DNA of 64,000 nt from Bowdeniella nasicola (GTDB lineage: Bacteria; Actinomycetota; Actinomycetes; Actinomycetales; Actinomycetaceae): the NCBI RefSeq assembly GCF_001907295.1, contig NZ_MQVR01000001.1, positions 1 through 64,000 of the forward strand. The letters run 5' to 3'. Shown piece by piece: positions 54,291 through 62,824 of the stretch; the stretch's first letter is position 1; the number at the start of each line of letters is the position of its first letter. Position numbers and translations under genes: made by a program. The notes under the pieces are model-generated. The model saw only the letters and a program-made list of their open reading frames with translations. It made no database searches and was not told the origin of the DNA.

Positions 54291-56756
54291 ATGTCCAAAC
54301 GCACCCCTGCCGCAGCCGCAAAGGATGCCACGCCGACTCGTCGACGTGATGGCCTCGCGGTTGCCCTCATCGCACTCGCGATCGTCGTAGCGATCCGCGA
54401 GTGGTTCAACCTGTCCGGCTCCGCCGGCTCGATCCTGCACCACGCGTCCGCGGGCTCCGTCGGCATCCTCGCGATTCTGCTGCCCATCATCTTCGTCGTG
54501 CTCGCGGTGCGGCTCATCGCCCACCCGGAAAACGTCGCCGCCAACGGGCGCGTCACCGTCGCGCTATCGATCCTCGTCGCCTGTATCGCCGGGCTCATCC
54601 ATATCTTTCGCGGCCGCCCGCCGCTGATCGACGATTTCCCCTCGATCGAAAGGGCCGGCGGCATCGTCGGCTGGGTCTTCGGCGAGCCGCTGTCGATCCT
54701 GTTTACGCACTATGCGGCGGTGCCGATCCTGCTGCTGCTCATCGGCGTGTCGATCATGAGCATTACCGCGACGCCGCTGTCGGCGATCCCGGACTTCTTC
54801 CGCAATTCGACGATGTACCTCGCCTCGCGCGGCGGGGATGACGAGGCCGAGGACTTTGACGGTTCGGCCGGCGAGCAGGCACTCGCCAAGCGCGCGCGTC
54901 GCCGCAAGAAGACGGTGACGCCCGACGAAACCTACGACGGCGACGAGCCGTTCAAGCAGGCCGCCGAACTCGATGCGGCCGGAAAGCCCGTCAAGCCCCG
55001 CAAGTCGCGATCCAAAGCGACCGAGGTCTTCGACGCGCAGGCCAGCGACGATAAGACGACGGTCATGGCCGCCTCCGATGGCGAGGCCGAGCTCAGCGCG
55101 CCGCCGGTGACGCCGCTGCCGGAGCGCACTGAGCAGCTCACCCTCGGCTCGGACGTGATGTACGAGCTGCCGACCGACGACATGCTGATCAAGGGCGCGC
55201 CGCACAAGGTGCGCTCGGCCGTCAACGACCGCGTCGTCGAACGCCTCACCCGCGTCTTCGAGGAGTTCTCGATCGACGCGCAGGTCACGGGCTTTTCCCG
55301 CGGCCCGACGGTCACGCGCTACGAGGTCGAGCTCGGCACGGGCACGAAGGTCGACCGCGTCACGCGGATGGCCAAGGACATCGCCTACGCCGTCGCCTCC
55401 GCCGACGTGCGTATCCTGTCGCCGATCCCCGGCAAGTCCGCGATCGGTATCGAAATCCCGAACGACGACCGCGAAACTGTGGCGCTCGGCGACGTGCTGC
55501 GTTCCTCGATCGCGCGGCGCAGCCCGCATCCGCTCGTCGTCGGCGTCGGAAAGGACGTCGAGGGCGGCTACGTCGTCGCGAACCTCGCGAAGATGCCGCA
55601 CCTGCTCGTCGCGGGTGCCACCGGCTCCGGTAAGTCCTCGTTCGTCAACTCGATGATCACGTCGATCATGATGCGCTCCACCCCCGAAGAGGTCCGCATG
55701 GTCCTCGTCGACCCGAAGCGCGTCGAGCTCACGATCTACCAGGGTATCCCGCACCTCATCACGCCGATCATCACGAACCCGAAGAAGGCCGCCGAGGCCC
55801 TCGAGTGGGTCGTGCGCGAGATGGACATGCGCTACGAGGACCTCGCGCAGTTCGGGTACAAGCACATCGATGAGTTCAACGCCGCGGTGAAGAAGGGCAA
55901 GGTCAAGCCGCTGCCGGGCTCGGAGCGCAAGATCGCGCCCTACCCGTACCTCCTCGTGATCGTCGACGAGCTCGCCGACCTCATGATGGTCGCCGCCCGC
56001 GACGTCGAAGCCTCGATCCAGCGCATCACCCAGCTCGCGCGCGCCGCCGGCATCCACCTCGTGCTCGCGACGCAGCGCCCGTCGGTCGACGTCGTCACCG
56101 GCCTCATCAAGGCCAACGTGCCCTCGCGTCTCGCGTTTGCGACGTCCTCGCTCGCGGACTCGCGCGTCATCCTCGACTCGCCGGGCGCCGAAAAGCTCAT
56201 CGGCCAGGGCGACGCCCTGTTCCATCCGTCGGGCAAGGCGAAGCCAATGCGCGTGCAGGGCGCGTGGGTAACCGAGTCCGAGATCCGCGCTGTCGTTGAC
56301 CACGTCAAGGCCCAGATGACGCCCGTCTACCGCGACGACGTCATGGAAACCGCGACGAAGAAGAAGATCGACGAGGATATCGGTGACGATCTGGAAGATC
56401 TGCTCGCCGCGGCCGAGCTCGTCGTCACGTCCAACTTCGGCTCCACCTCGATGCTGCAGCGCAAACTGCGCGTCGGCTTCGCGAAGGCCGGCCGCCTGAT
56501 GGACCTGCTCGAGTCGCGTGATATCGTCGGCCCCTCCGAAGGCTCGAAGGCCCGCGACGTGCTCGTGCCGCCGGAGGAACTGCCGAACGTTCTCGCGATG
56601 CTGCGCGGGGAGGAAGTTGCGCCGCAGGCGGCAGACGAGGACGATGAGAAGAGCGAGGAATCGGCGACGATGATCCATCCGGCCGACTCGCATCTCGAAG
56701 TTGTCGAGGCCGACGGTGAGGAGGACACGTGGGAGCTGACAAACCGGGAGCGGTAG
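54291..56756 (+). CDS. ftsK: DNA translocase FtsK
   Basis: An 821-residue septal DNA pump that clears chromosome termini and activates XerCD at dif. The N-terminus has four membrane segments (about 20-165), a charged linker reaches about 280, and the alpha/beta motor follows with Walker A (GATGSGKSSFVN, near residue 445), Walker B (LLVIVDELADLMM) and LATQRPSVDVVTG. A gamma winged helix (about 700-765: TSNFGSTSMLQRKLRVGFAKAGRLMDLL) reads KOPS-type polarity sites. Its partner XerC is encoded at 3.4 kb. The gene overlaps pgsA by 28 nt. Confidence 0.95.
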   Translation: MSKRTPAAAAKDATPTRRRDGLAVALIALAIVVAIREWFNLSGSAGSILHHASAGSVGILAILLPIIFVVLAVRLIAHPENVAANGRVTVALSILVACIAGLIHIFRGRPPLIDDFPSIERAGGIVGWVFGEPLSILFTHYAAVPILLLLIGVSIMSITATPLSAIPDFFRNSTMYLASRGGDDEAEDFDGSAGEQALAKRARRRKKTVTPDETYDGDEPFKQAAELDAAGKPVKPRKSRSKATEVFDAQASDDKTTVMAASDGEAELSAPPVTPLPERTEQLTLGSDVMYELPTDDMLIKGAPHKVRSAVNDRVVERLTRVFEEFSIDAQVTGFSRGPTVTRYEVELGTGTKVDRVTRMAKDIAYAVASADVRILSPIPGKSAIGIEIPNDDRETVALGDVLRSSIARRSPHPLVVGVGKDVEGGYVVANLAKMPHLLVAGATGSGKSSFVNSMITSIMMRSTPEEVRMVLVDPKRVELTIYQGIPHLITPIITNPKKAAEALEWVVREMDMRYEDLAQFGYKHIDEFNAAVKKGKVKPLPGSERKIAPYPYLLVIVDELADLMMVAARDVEASIQRITQLARAAGIHLVLATQRPSVDVVTGLIKANVPSRLAFATSSLADSRVILDSPGAEKLIGQGDALFHPSGKAKPMRVQGAWVTESEIRAVVDHVKAQMTPVYRDDVMETATKKKIDEDIGDDLEDLLAAAELVVTSNFGSTSMLQRKLRVGFAKAGRLMDLLESRDIVGPSEGSKARDVLVPPEELPNVLAMLRGEEVAPQAADEDDEKSEESATMIHPADSHLEVVEADGEEDTWELTNRER

Positions 56757-57325
56757 CACCCGCCCCGCTGCTCAACATCGCGAATGTCTTGACGATCATT
56801 CGCATCCTCCTCGTACCCGTCTTCGTGTGGCTCTTCCTGCGCGGCGATACCACCTCGCAGCTCATCGCGACGTTCGTCTTCATGGCGGCCGCCGCCACCG
56901 ATCAGCTCGACGGGCACCTCGCACGCAGCCGCGGCCTCATCACCGACTTCGGCAAGATCGCCGACCCGATCGCCGACAAGGCGCTCGTCATCTCCGCGCT
57001 CCTGTTGCTTTCGGCGACTGGGCTCGTGCCCTGGTGGGTGACGATCGTCATTATCGTGCGCGAACTCGGGATCACGCTGCTCCGGTTCGTCATGATCCGC
57101 CGCTCGGTCATGGCGGCCTCGCGCGGCGGCAAGATCAAGACCGTCCTGCAATTGCTGTTCATCACCCTCATGCTCGTGCCGTGGCTCGGCCTCGGTCTTG
57201 GGGGGGTCGGCGAGACGATGGTCCTCATCGCGACCGTCGTCATGTATGCCGCCGTCGCGGTCACCGTCGTGACGGGTCTCGAATACTGCTTCTCGGCGTG
57301 GCGGATCGCTCGGTCGCAACCATGA
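56729..57325 (+). CDS. pgsA: CDP-diacylglycerol-glycerol-3-phosphate 3-phosphatidyltransferase
   Basis: A 198-residue membrane enzyme making phosphatidylglycerophosphate from CDP-diacylglycerol. The CDP-alcohol phosphotransferase motif is present as [27 protein letters not shown]. About five to six hydrophobic segments are seen. The GTG start at 56729 lies inside the end of ftsK (28-nt overlap), and the stop overlaps the next ATG (ATGA). Its substrate is made by CdsA, encoded at 8.6 kb. Confidence 0.93.
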   Translation: MGADKPGAVAPAPLLNIANVLTIIRILLVPVFVWLFLRGDTTSQLIATFVFMAAAATDQLDGHLARSRGLITDFGKIADPIADKALVISALLLLSATGLVPWWVTIVIIVRELGITLLRFVMIRRSVMAASRGGKIKTVLQLLFITLMLVPWLGLGLGGVGETMVLIATVVMYAAVAVTVVTGLEYCFSAWRIARSQP

Positions 57326-57819
57326 GTGCGGTCGAGCTTGCCGCGAAGGCCGAGCACGTCGCCACCGTCTTGCATGGACGGACCCTCGGCTGCGCGGAAT
57401 CGCTAACGGCCGGGCTGATTTCGTCGACGCTCGCGACCGTCCCCGGGATTTCCGAGATCCTACGCGGCGGCATCGTCAGCTACGCGACCGACATCAAACG
57501 CGATGTGCTCGGCGTCGACGCCGACCTGCTCGCCCGGTATGGCCCCGTCCACCCGAAGGTCGCGGCCCAGATGGCTCGCGGCGCCGCCCGCGTCCTTGGT
57601 GCCGATTTCGGGGTCTCGACGACGGGAGTGGCCGGTCCCGGTCCGTCGTATGGAAAAGCTGCCGGAACCGTCCTTGTCGCCGCGTGTTTCGACCACCATC
57701 TGCTCGTGCGCGAACTCGCGATCGAGGGGGACCGCCAGCACGTGCGAGACGTCGCCGCCGCGGCCGCTTTGGATCTGCTGTCAACACTCGGGGAACAAAT
57801 TACGCCCCCGGTGTGTTAA
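57322..57819 (+). CDS. pncC: CinA C-terminal domain protein (nicotinamide-nucleotide amidohydrolase, PncC type)
   Basis: A 165-residue stand-alone CinA C-terminal domain, with [22 protein letters not shown], the [17 protein letters not shown] block and [19 protein letters not shown]. Relatives deamidate NMN in pyridine-nucleotide salvage. The N-terminal COG1058 half of full-length CinA is absent, which is normal for this form. It sits between pgsA and the ClgR-type regulator, a conserved actinobacterial order leading to recA. Confidence 0.9.
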   Translation: MSAVELAAKAEHVATVLHGRTLGCAESLTAGLISSTLATVPGISEILRGGIVSYATDIKRDVLGVDADLLARYGPVHPKVAAQMARGAARVLGADFGVSTTGVAGPGPSYGKAAGTVLVAACFDHHLLVRELAIEGDRQHVRDVAAAAALDLLSTLGEQITPPVC

Positions 57820-57827
57820 GGATAGTG

Positions 57828-58232
57828 ATGATGAAAAATATGACCCACCCCGGCGCCGGCACCCGACCGGCTGCCCGCTCAAACCCCCGCGCTATCATGC
57901 GGCAGTTGGCGGCTCCCGCCCCCGCTGAACCGATCGTGTTGCGCGAGGTTATTGGTGCTGTCCTGCGCGAGATCCGTCTCGATCAGGGACGGACATTGCG
58001 GGAGGTCTCTTCAGCGGCCCAGGTTTCGCTCGGATACCTCTCCGAAGTTGAGCGCGGCCAAAAGGAAGCCTCCAGCGAACTGTTGGCCGCCATCTGTCAG
58101 GCTCTCGATTACCGCCTGTCGCACTTCTTAAAGGACGTCGCGCTGCGCGTGAACGCCGCAGAGCAGGCCGCCAAGGTCGTCGTACCGGATACGGTCCCGG
58201 CGAATCTCGAACATGTCCTCCCGCACGTCTAG
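57828..58232 (+). CDS. clgR: ClgR-type XRE family transcriptional regulator
   Basis: A 134-residue regulator with one helix-turn-helix domain: [63 protein letters not shown]. This is the nearly invariant ClgR core; ClgR activates Clp protease and related genes in actinobacteria and is itself degraded by Clp. The N-terminal 35 residues are poorly conserved. Two adjacent ATGs (57828, 57831) follow aagga. Its position before DUF3046 and recA is typical. Confidence 0.9.
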   Translation: MMKNMTHPGAGTRPAARSNPRAIMRQLAAPAPAEPIVLREVIGAVLREIRLDQGRTLREVSSAAQVSLGYLSEVERGQKEASSELLAAICQALDYRLSHFLKDVALRVNAAEQAAKVVVPDTVPANLEHVLPHV

Positions 58233-58233
58233 C

Positions 58234-58473
58234 GTGCGTCGCTCCGAACTCTTCGAGGCACTCCGTCATATCTACGGCGAGGCCCTCGGAACCTCCCTGG
58301 CCGCCGATCTGAGCCTGCTTCAGCTCGGCGGCCGGACCATTGATCAGGCCCTCGCCGACGAGGTTCCCGTACCGAAGGTGTGGGCCGCGTTCTGCGAGGA
58401 AATGGGCGCCGGCGACGAGGTTCGCTTCTACCATCGATCCATCGCGCGCGAAAAGCGTGCCGGCCGCGCCTGA
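58234..58473 (+). CDS. DUF3046 family protein
   Basis: A 79-residue protein matching the small actinobacterial DUF3046 family: RRSELFEALRHIYGEALGTSLAADL, LGGRTIDQALADEVPVPKVWAAFCEEMG. The function is unknown; it is usually found just upstream of recA. I chose the GTG at 58234 because it begins the domain one nt after the ClgR stop; an ATG at 58213 inside clgR is the alternative. Confidence 0.8.
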   Translation: MRRSELFEALRHIYGEALGTSLAADLSLLQLGGRTIDQALADEVPVPKVWAAFCEEMGAGDEVRFYHRSIAREKRAGRA

Positions 58474-58701
58474 AAAAACTTTTCGACACGCCCACGCCCA
58501 AGTCGCTTCGAACACGTGTTCGGCATATGCTGGCTCATGGAATGCACAGGCGCGGAGTTTTCCCCAGCGGACGGTTCCCCGCCCACCGCGTGTCACAGGT
58601 CGGGCATACGGTGATTCCAGGTCGCCCCCGGAGAGGGGAGCACCTTCAGATACGACCTGAAGGATTCGGCGGCGGAGAGCCGCCACGATGGAAGGACAAC
58701 C
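58474..58701 (+). promoter_or_regulatory. recA control region with LexA (SOS) box
   Basis: The perfect palindrome CGAACACGTGTTCG (58509-58522) fits the actinobacterial LexA box CGAAC-N4-GTTCG. A -10-like TATGCT follows at about 58526-58531, so LexA would cover the promoter. The rest of the 228-nt gap is leader with a ribosome site (ggaagg) before recA and no gene. Confidence 0.9.
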
Positions 58702-59754
58702 ATGGCCGCACCAAAGGCTGATCGCAGCAAGGCACTCGAAGCCGCGCTGTCGCAGATTGACAAGAACTTCGGCAAGGGCTCCGTGATGCGCCTGGGCGAT
58801 GACTCTCGCCCGCCCGTCTCCGTGATCCCCACCGGCTCCGTCGCCCTCGACGTGGCCCTCGGAATCGGTGGTCTGCCGCGCGGTCGCGTGGTCGAGATCT
58901 ACGGCCCGGAATCCTCCGGTAAGACGACCGTTGCCCTCCATGCCGTGGCGAGTGCTCAAAAGGCTGGCGGCGTCGCCGCCTTCATCGATGCCGAGCACGC
59001 GCTGGATCCCGAATACGCGAAGAAGCTCGGCGTCGACACCGACGCCCTGCTCGTCTCCCAGCCGGACACCGGCGAACAGGCCCTTGAGATCGCCGACATG
59101 CTGATCCGTTCCGGCGCCCTCGACATCATTGTCGTCGACTCCGTTGCCGCGCTCGTGCCCAAGGCCGAAATCGAAGGCGAGATGGGCGATAGCCACGTCG
59201 GCCTGCAGGCCCGCCTCATGAGCCAGGCACTGCGCAAGATCACCGGCGCCCTGTCGGCCTCCGGCACCACCGCGATCTTCATCAACCAGCTGCGCGAAAA
59301 GATCGGCGTCTTCTTCGGCTCCCCGGAGACGACCACGGGCGGTAAGGCGCTGAAGTTCTACTCCTCGGTGCGCCTCGACGTGCGCCGCATTGAAACCTTG
59401 AAGGAAGGCAGCGAGCCCGTCGGCAACCGCACCCGCGTCAAGGTCGTGAAGAACAAGATGGCCCCGCCCTTCAAGCAGGCTGAGTTCGACATCCTGTACG
59501 GCCAGGGCATCTCGCGCGAAGGCAGCCTCATCGACCTCGGTGTCGACAATGGCATCGTGCGCAAGTCCGGCTCGTGGTTCACCTACGACGGTGACCAGCT
59601 CGGCCAGGGAAAGGAAAACGCCCGCCGCTTCCTCAAAGACAACCCGGAGCTGGCAGCTGAAATCGAGCACAAGATTCTCTCGGCGCTCGGCATCATCGTC
59701 GCCGGCACCGAGCAGGTCGAAGACGCTGCCAATGAGGTCCCCGCGGGACTCTAA
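58702..59754 (+). CDS. recA: recombinase RecA
   Basis: A 350-residue RecA, the strand-exchange ATPase and SOS co-protease. Walker A is GPESSGKTT, Walker B is [11 protein letters not shown], and loop L1/L2 residues are in [16 protein letters not shown] and [15 protein letters not shown]. No intein interrupts it. It is controlled by the SOS box upstream, and recX follows 3 nt later. With DprA and XerC, the window carries several recombination genes. Confidence 0.98.
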   Translation: MAAPKADRSKALEAALSQIDKNFGKGSVMRLGDDSRPPVSVIPTGSVALDVALGIGGLPRGRVVEIYGPESSGKTTVALHAVASAQKAGGVAAFIDAEHALDPEYAKKLGVDTDALLVSQPDTGEQALEIADMLIRSGALDIIVVDSVAALVPKAEIEGEMGDSHVGLQARLMSQALRKITGALSASGTTAIFINQLREKIGVFFGSPETTTGGKALKFYSSVRLDVRRIETLKEGSEPVGNRTRVKVVKNKMAPPFKQAEFDILYGQGISREGSLIDLGVDNGIVRKSGSWFTYDGDQLGQGKENARRFLKDNPELAAEIEHKILSALGIIVAGTEQVEDAANEVPAGL

Positions 59755-59757
59755 GCG

Positions 59758-60357
59758 ATGGATTCGTCCACGTCTCCCTGGATTGAACCGGGGGAGGAGT
59801 GCGCGCCCGTCCGTCGTGGGCGGGCTCGCTCCCATTGGCAGCGTGAACCCGACAATGGTGGCGAGCCGCCCGAGCCGGTAAGCGATGAGAAGGCCGAAGA
59901 GATCGCGCGCACGATCATCTTGAACCGTCTCGACCGGTCCTCCGCCTCTCGCGCCCAACTCGCCGAGCTGTGCGCGAAGAAACTCGTGCCCGACCATATC
60001 GCCGACCGGGTTCTCGACCGTTTCGAGGAGGTCGGCCTCATCGACGATGCCGCCTACGCGGCCATGCTCGTGAGCACCCGCCACAATGAGCGGCAGCTCG
60101 CCGGAAAGGCGCTGCGCGTCGAACTCGCGAAGAAGGGCATCACGGGCGAGGCTGCCCAGGCCGCGCTCGAGCAGGTCGATGCCGATGATGAGCTCGAGGC
60201 CGCGCGCGCGATCGTCGCAAAACGCATGAAGCAGGCCTCGATGCAAAAGGCGCCGCGCGATGTGCAAAAGCGGCGGCTGTTCGGGGCGCTCGGCCGCAAG
60301 GGCCACAGCTCATCGGTGGCCTACCGCGTCATCGATGAGGCCCTCGGCCGGGACTAA
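59758..60357 (+). CDS. recX: regulatory protein RecX
   Basis: A 199-residue helical protein that modulates RecA filaments. After a polar N-terminus of about 45 residues come the RecX three-helix repeats: ARTIILNRLDRSSASRAQLAELCAKK, VLDRFEEVGLIDDAAYAAMLVSTR, GKALRVELAKKGITGEAAQAAL and RRLFGALGRKGHSSSVAYRVIDEAL. It begins 3 nt after recA and is certainly cotranscribed. It converges on the 60366 gene with only 8 nt between, and no clear terminator is present. Confidence 0.92.
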   Translation: MDSSTSPWIEPGEECAPVRRGRARSHWQREPDNGGEPPEPVSDEKAEEIARTIILNRLDRSSASRAQLAELCAKKLVPDHIADRVLDRFEEVGLIDDAAYAAMLVSTRHNERQLAGKALRVELAKKGITGEAAQAALEQVDADDELEAARAIVAKRMKQASMQKAPRDVQKRRLFGALGRKGHSSSVAYRVIDEALGRD

Positions 60358-60365
60358 TCCGCCGC

Positions 60366-60824
60366 CTACTGGTAGGGCAGGCGAGAGGCCGCATCGTGCA
60401 GTTCCTCGATCATGTCGACGGGGTAGTGTGCCTCGTTGTACTCGGTGTTCCAGCGGTAAAACGCGTCCATCCCGCCAATGACCGACGGGAGGAAGCTTAT
60501 CGGCTCGATCTCGGTGCTGAGAGAATCCACCGTGAAGATCGCGGTCTGTCCGGTCCGGCGCAGCGCGAGCTTGAGTGGCAGCCATGTCAGCTCGTCGAAG
60601 GCCTCACCGACATCCATGAAGTCCTGGAAGAGCAGGTCGATGGCATCCCAGAATTCGTCCGTGTTAAACCACGCGTCGGTTGGCACGAGCTCCTGGTCGT
60701 TGACGCGGATGGAGACCCAGCCATCGCCGATGTACTTCTTCTGACCGGTCGGGTACGTTTCCATGTGGACCGCCGCGCGCCAGGCATCGGCCGCTTCCTG
60801 GGGATGTTTGCTGATCGAGACCAA
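60366..60824 (-). CDS. hypothetical protein
   Basis: About 152 residues, acidic and aromatic-rich, soluble, with no motif that I recognise (QKKYIGDGWVSIRVNDQELV, TDEFWDAIDLLFQDFMDVGEAFDEL, FLPSVIGGMDAFYRWNTEYN). The composition and size resemble small immunity or effector-binding proteins, but that is a guess. The only start before the conserved-looking part is a TTG at 60824, just after TAATCT; an ATG at about 60765 would give a shorter product. Composition looks less GC-rich than the core genes, which hints at transfer. Confidence 0.5.
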   Translation of the reverse strand: MVSISKHPQEAADAWRAAVHMETYPTGQKKYIGDGWVSIRVNDQELVPTDAWFNTDEFWDAIDLLFQDFMDVGEAFDELTWLPLKLALRRTGQTAIFTVDSLSTEIEPISFLPSVIGGMDAFYRWNTEYNEAHYPVDMIEELHDAASRLPYQ

Positions 60825-60844
60825 ATCTAGATTAGGCGAGATCG

Positions 60845-61150
60845 CTATCGGGGCATCGGCGCGGCGTTCGGCAGAGCGAAGCGGCGACGAAGATAAGCCG
60901 TCACACCCGCTTCGACGGCGTGCGCGAGGAGGACCACCGCGACGAGGGTGGCGAGTCAGCCCCAGATGCCAAAGCGCGGATAGAAGCTGAAGACCAGCAG
61001 CGAGATCGACCCGATGGATAGCACAAGGAGTTGGATGTACGCCCACTGGCGATCGCGGACATATAGCGACGTCGCAACGCTCGCGCCTACGAATACCACG
61101 ATGAACCCGAGGATGGACATCGCAATCCAGAACACTTCTGCCCCCTGCAT
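60845..61150 (-). pseudogene. small membrane protein interrupted by in-frame TGA
   Basis: From the ATG at 61150 the frame encodes two membrane helices (FWIAMSILGFIVVFVGASVA; QLLVLSIGSISLLVFSFY), then TGA at 60958-60956 after FGIWG. The same frame continues with a third hydrophobic helix (LATLVAVVLLAHAVEAGVTA), a basic RRRF segment and a TAG at 60847-60845. The reading continues naturally past the TGA, so an originally about 101-residue protein has probably been cut to 64. The truncated form might still be made. I do not recognise the family. Confidence 0.55.
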
Positions 61151-61191
61151 TTCTCGCCGGTAAGGACGAGAACAATGTTATGCCCGCAGGG

Positions 61192-62091
61192 CTAGTCGCC
61201 TTCCACCATGACCGAGGGATCGACGTCGGTGACCATCTCGGCATCGGCGGCCATGGCGCCGCCAGCGGTGCGCGAGGAGAGCTTGCGCTGCAGCCAGTTC
61301 GCGGTCGCGCCGAGGATCGTGTTGACGATGATGAAGATCAGCGCCGCGACGATGAGAGCGGGAAGCAGGTTCGAATACGTCGTGCCGACGAGCTTCGCCT
61401 GCCGCAGCAATTCGGGGTAGACGACGATATAGCCGAGCGCGGTGTCTTTGAGGATCACGACGAGCTGGGAGACCATCGCGGGCATCATCGCGACGAGCGC
61501 CTGCGGCAGCTCGATTGAGCGCAGCAGCTGGCCATGTCGCAGCCCGATCGCCTTACCGGCCTCACGCTGGCCTTTCGGCAGGTTGCGCACCCCCGAGCGC
61601 ACGAGCTCGGCGATGACGGAACCGTTGTAGAGCGTCAGGCCGAGGACGACACCGAGGAACGGCGCATCATCGGAGCTGAACAGCGTCGTCGAGTTCGCGA
61701 GCAGCGAGAGCGTGAAGTAGAAGAAGATCATCATCACGAGCACGGGCACGGCCCGGAAGAACTCGACGATGACGCCGGCAAGCCAGCGGATTAGGGCGAT
61801 GGAGCTGAGGCGCCCGATGCCGAGCAGCAGCCCGACGATATTCGAAGCGACGATCGCGATGACCGCGGCCTTGAGCGTGGCGATGAGACCGGGGACCAGG
61901 TATTCAACCCAGACGTCGGCGGTAAAGAACGGCTTCCACGCGGCTGGGGCAAGCTGCCCCTTGTTCACGAGGATGACGATGATCGCGGCGAGGATGCCAA
62001 GGACGAAGACCAGCCCGAGCGTGTTGAGGATCGCGAGGTTGCGCCGGCCCTTGGGGCCGGGGACGTCGAAAAGATTCTGGATCTGGCTCAT
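61192..62091 (-). CDS. gluD: glutamate/polar amino acid ABC transporter permease GluD
   Basis: A 299-residue permease of the HisM/GlnP family with about five to six helices. The family blocks are FRAVPVLVMMIFFYFTL, NGSVIAELVRSGVRNLPKGQREAGKAIGL and QALVAMMPAMVSQLVVILKDTALGY. Compared with GluC it carries about 60 extra N-terminal residues and a polar C-terminal tail. The start at 62091 overlaps the gluC stop (ATGA). It is the last gene of the gluABCD order known from Corynebacterium. Confidence 0.9.
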   Translation of the reverse strand: MSQIQNLFDVPGPKGRRNLAILNTLGLVFVLGILAAIIVILVNKGQLAPAAWKPFFTADVWVEYLVPGLIATLKAAVIAIVASNIVGLLLGIGRLSSIALIRWLAGVIVEFFRAVPVLVMMIFFYFTLSLLANSTTLFSSDDAPFLGVVLGLTLYNGSVIAELVRSGVRNLPKGQREAGKAIGLRHGQLLRSIELPQALVAMMPAMVSQLVVILKDTALGYIVVYPELLRQAKLVGTTYSNLLPALIVAALIFIIVNTILGATANWLQRKLSSRTAGGAMAADAEMVTDVDPSVMVEGD

Positions 62092-62753
62092 CGGGCCACT
62101 GCCAATCGCGTAGACATCCACGTAAACAGGAGGCCCATGGGGAAGACAATGACGACGAAGCCGAGCGCGATCACCATAAAGATCGCAAGGCCCTGCTGCG
62201 GGGAGAATTCAATCATTTGCTGCATGACGGTTGAGGCCTGAAGCACCGAGGCGGCCGCGGCGACCGTCGAGTTCTTGGTGAGCGCGATCAGGGTGTTGCC
62301 GAGCGGCGCGATGGCGCCGCGGAAGGCCTGGGGCAGGACGACGAGGTTGACGGTTTGGGTGAAGCCGAGTCCGATCGAGCGCGCGGCTTCGGCCTGGCCG
62401 ACGGGGACCGTGTTGAAGCCGGAGCGGAGCGACTCACAGACGAAGGCGGCGGTGTAGACGCTCAGGCCGATGACGGCCATCCAGAAGTTGTTCTTTTGCA
62501 GATCCGCTGACACGTTGACGCCCAGCTGACCCCACAGCACGAGCCAGCAGCCCAAGATGATGAGCGTGAGGGGAGTGTTACGCACGACGTTGACGTACGT
62601 CGCGCCTGCCCACCTCAGTGAGGCAGACGGGGAGATGCGCATGACCGCGAGGATGGTGCCGATGATGAGGGCACCGATGGCGGAAAAGAAGGTCAATTGG
62701 ATATTGACCCAAAATGCGCCGAGCACATCGTATTGGGACAGCAGTTCACCCAT
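62088..62753 (-). CDS. gluC: glutamate/polar amino acid ABC transporter permease GluC
   Basis: A 221-residue permease pairing with GluD. It shows VNIQLTFFSAIGALIIGTILAVMRIS, YVNVVRNTPLTLIIL and the EAA loop SLRSGFNTVPVGQAEAARSIGLGFTQTVNLVVLPQAFRGAIAPLGNTLIALTKNST. It lies after the binding-protein gene with a hairpin in between, and its stop overlaps the gluD start. Confidence 0.92.
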   Translation of the reverse strand: MGELLSQYDVLGAFWVNIQLTFFSAIGALIIGTILAVMRISPSASLRWAGATYVNVVRNTPLTLIILGCWLVLWGQLGVNVSADLQKNNFWMAVIGLSVYTAAFVCESLRSGFNTVPVGQAEAARSIGLGFTQTVNLVVLPQAFRGAIAPLGNTLIALTKNSTVAAAASVLQASTVMQQMIEFSPQQGLAIFMVIALGFVVIVFPMGLLFTWMSTRLAVAR

Positions 62754-62784
62754 GGGTGGTTAAGACTTTCGTGTCGGGGTAGGG

Positions 62785-62817
62785 GGTGCTCCCGGCCGAA
62801 AGCCAGCCGGGAGCACC
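62785..62817 (-). terminator. hairpin between gluB and gluC (partial terminator or mRNA stabiliser)
   Basis: GGTGCTCCCGGC and GCCGGGAGCACC form a perfect 12-bp stem with a 9-nt loop. Such hairpins after binding-protein genes commonly raise that gene's share of the operon's message. Confidence 0.7.
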
Positions 62818-62824
62818 GAAGGGG

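Noticed and set aside
50747-61150. TGA read as tryptophan (altered genetic code)
   Set aside because: Many intact genes here stop cleanly at TGA, including cdsA, rlmN, gluC and the DASS permease, often in ATGA overlaps, so TGA is a normal stop.
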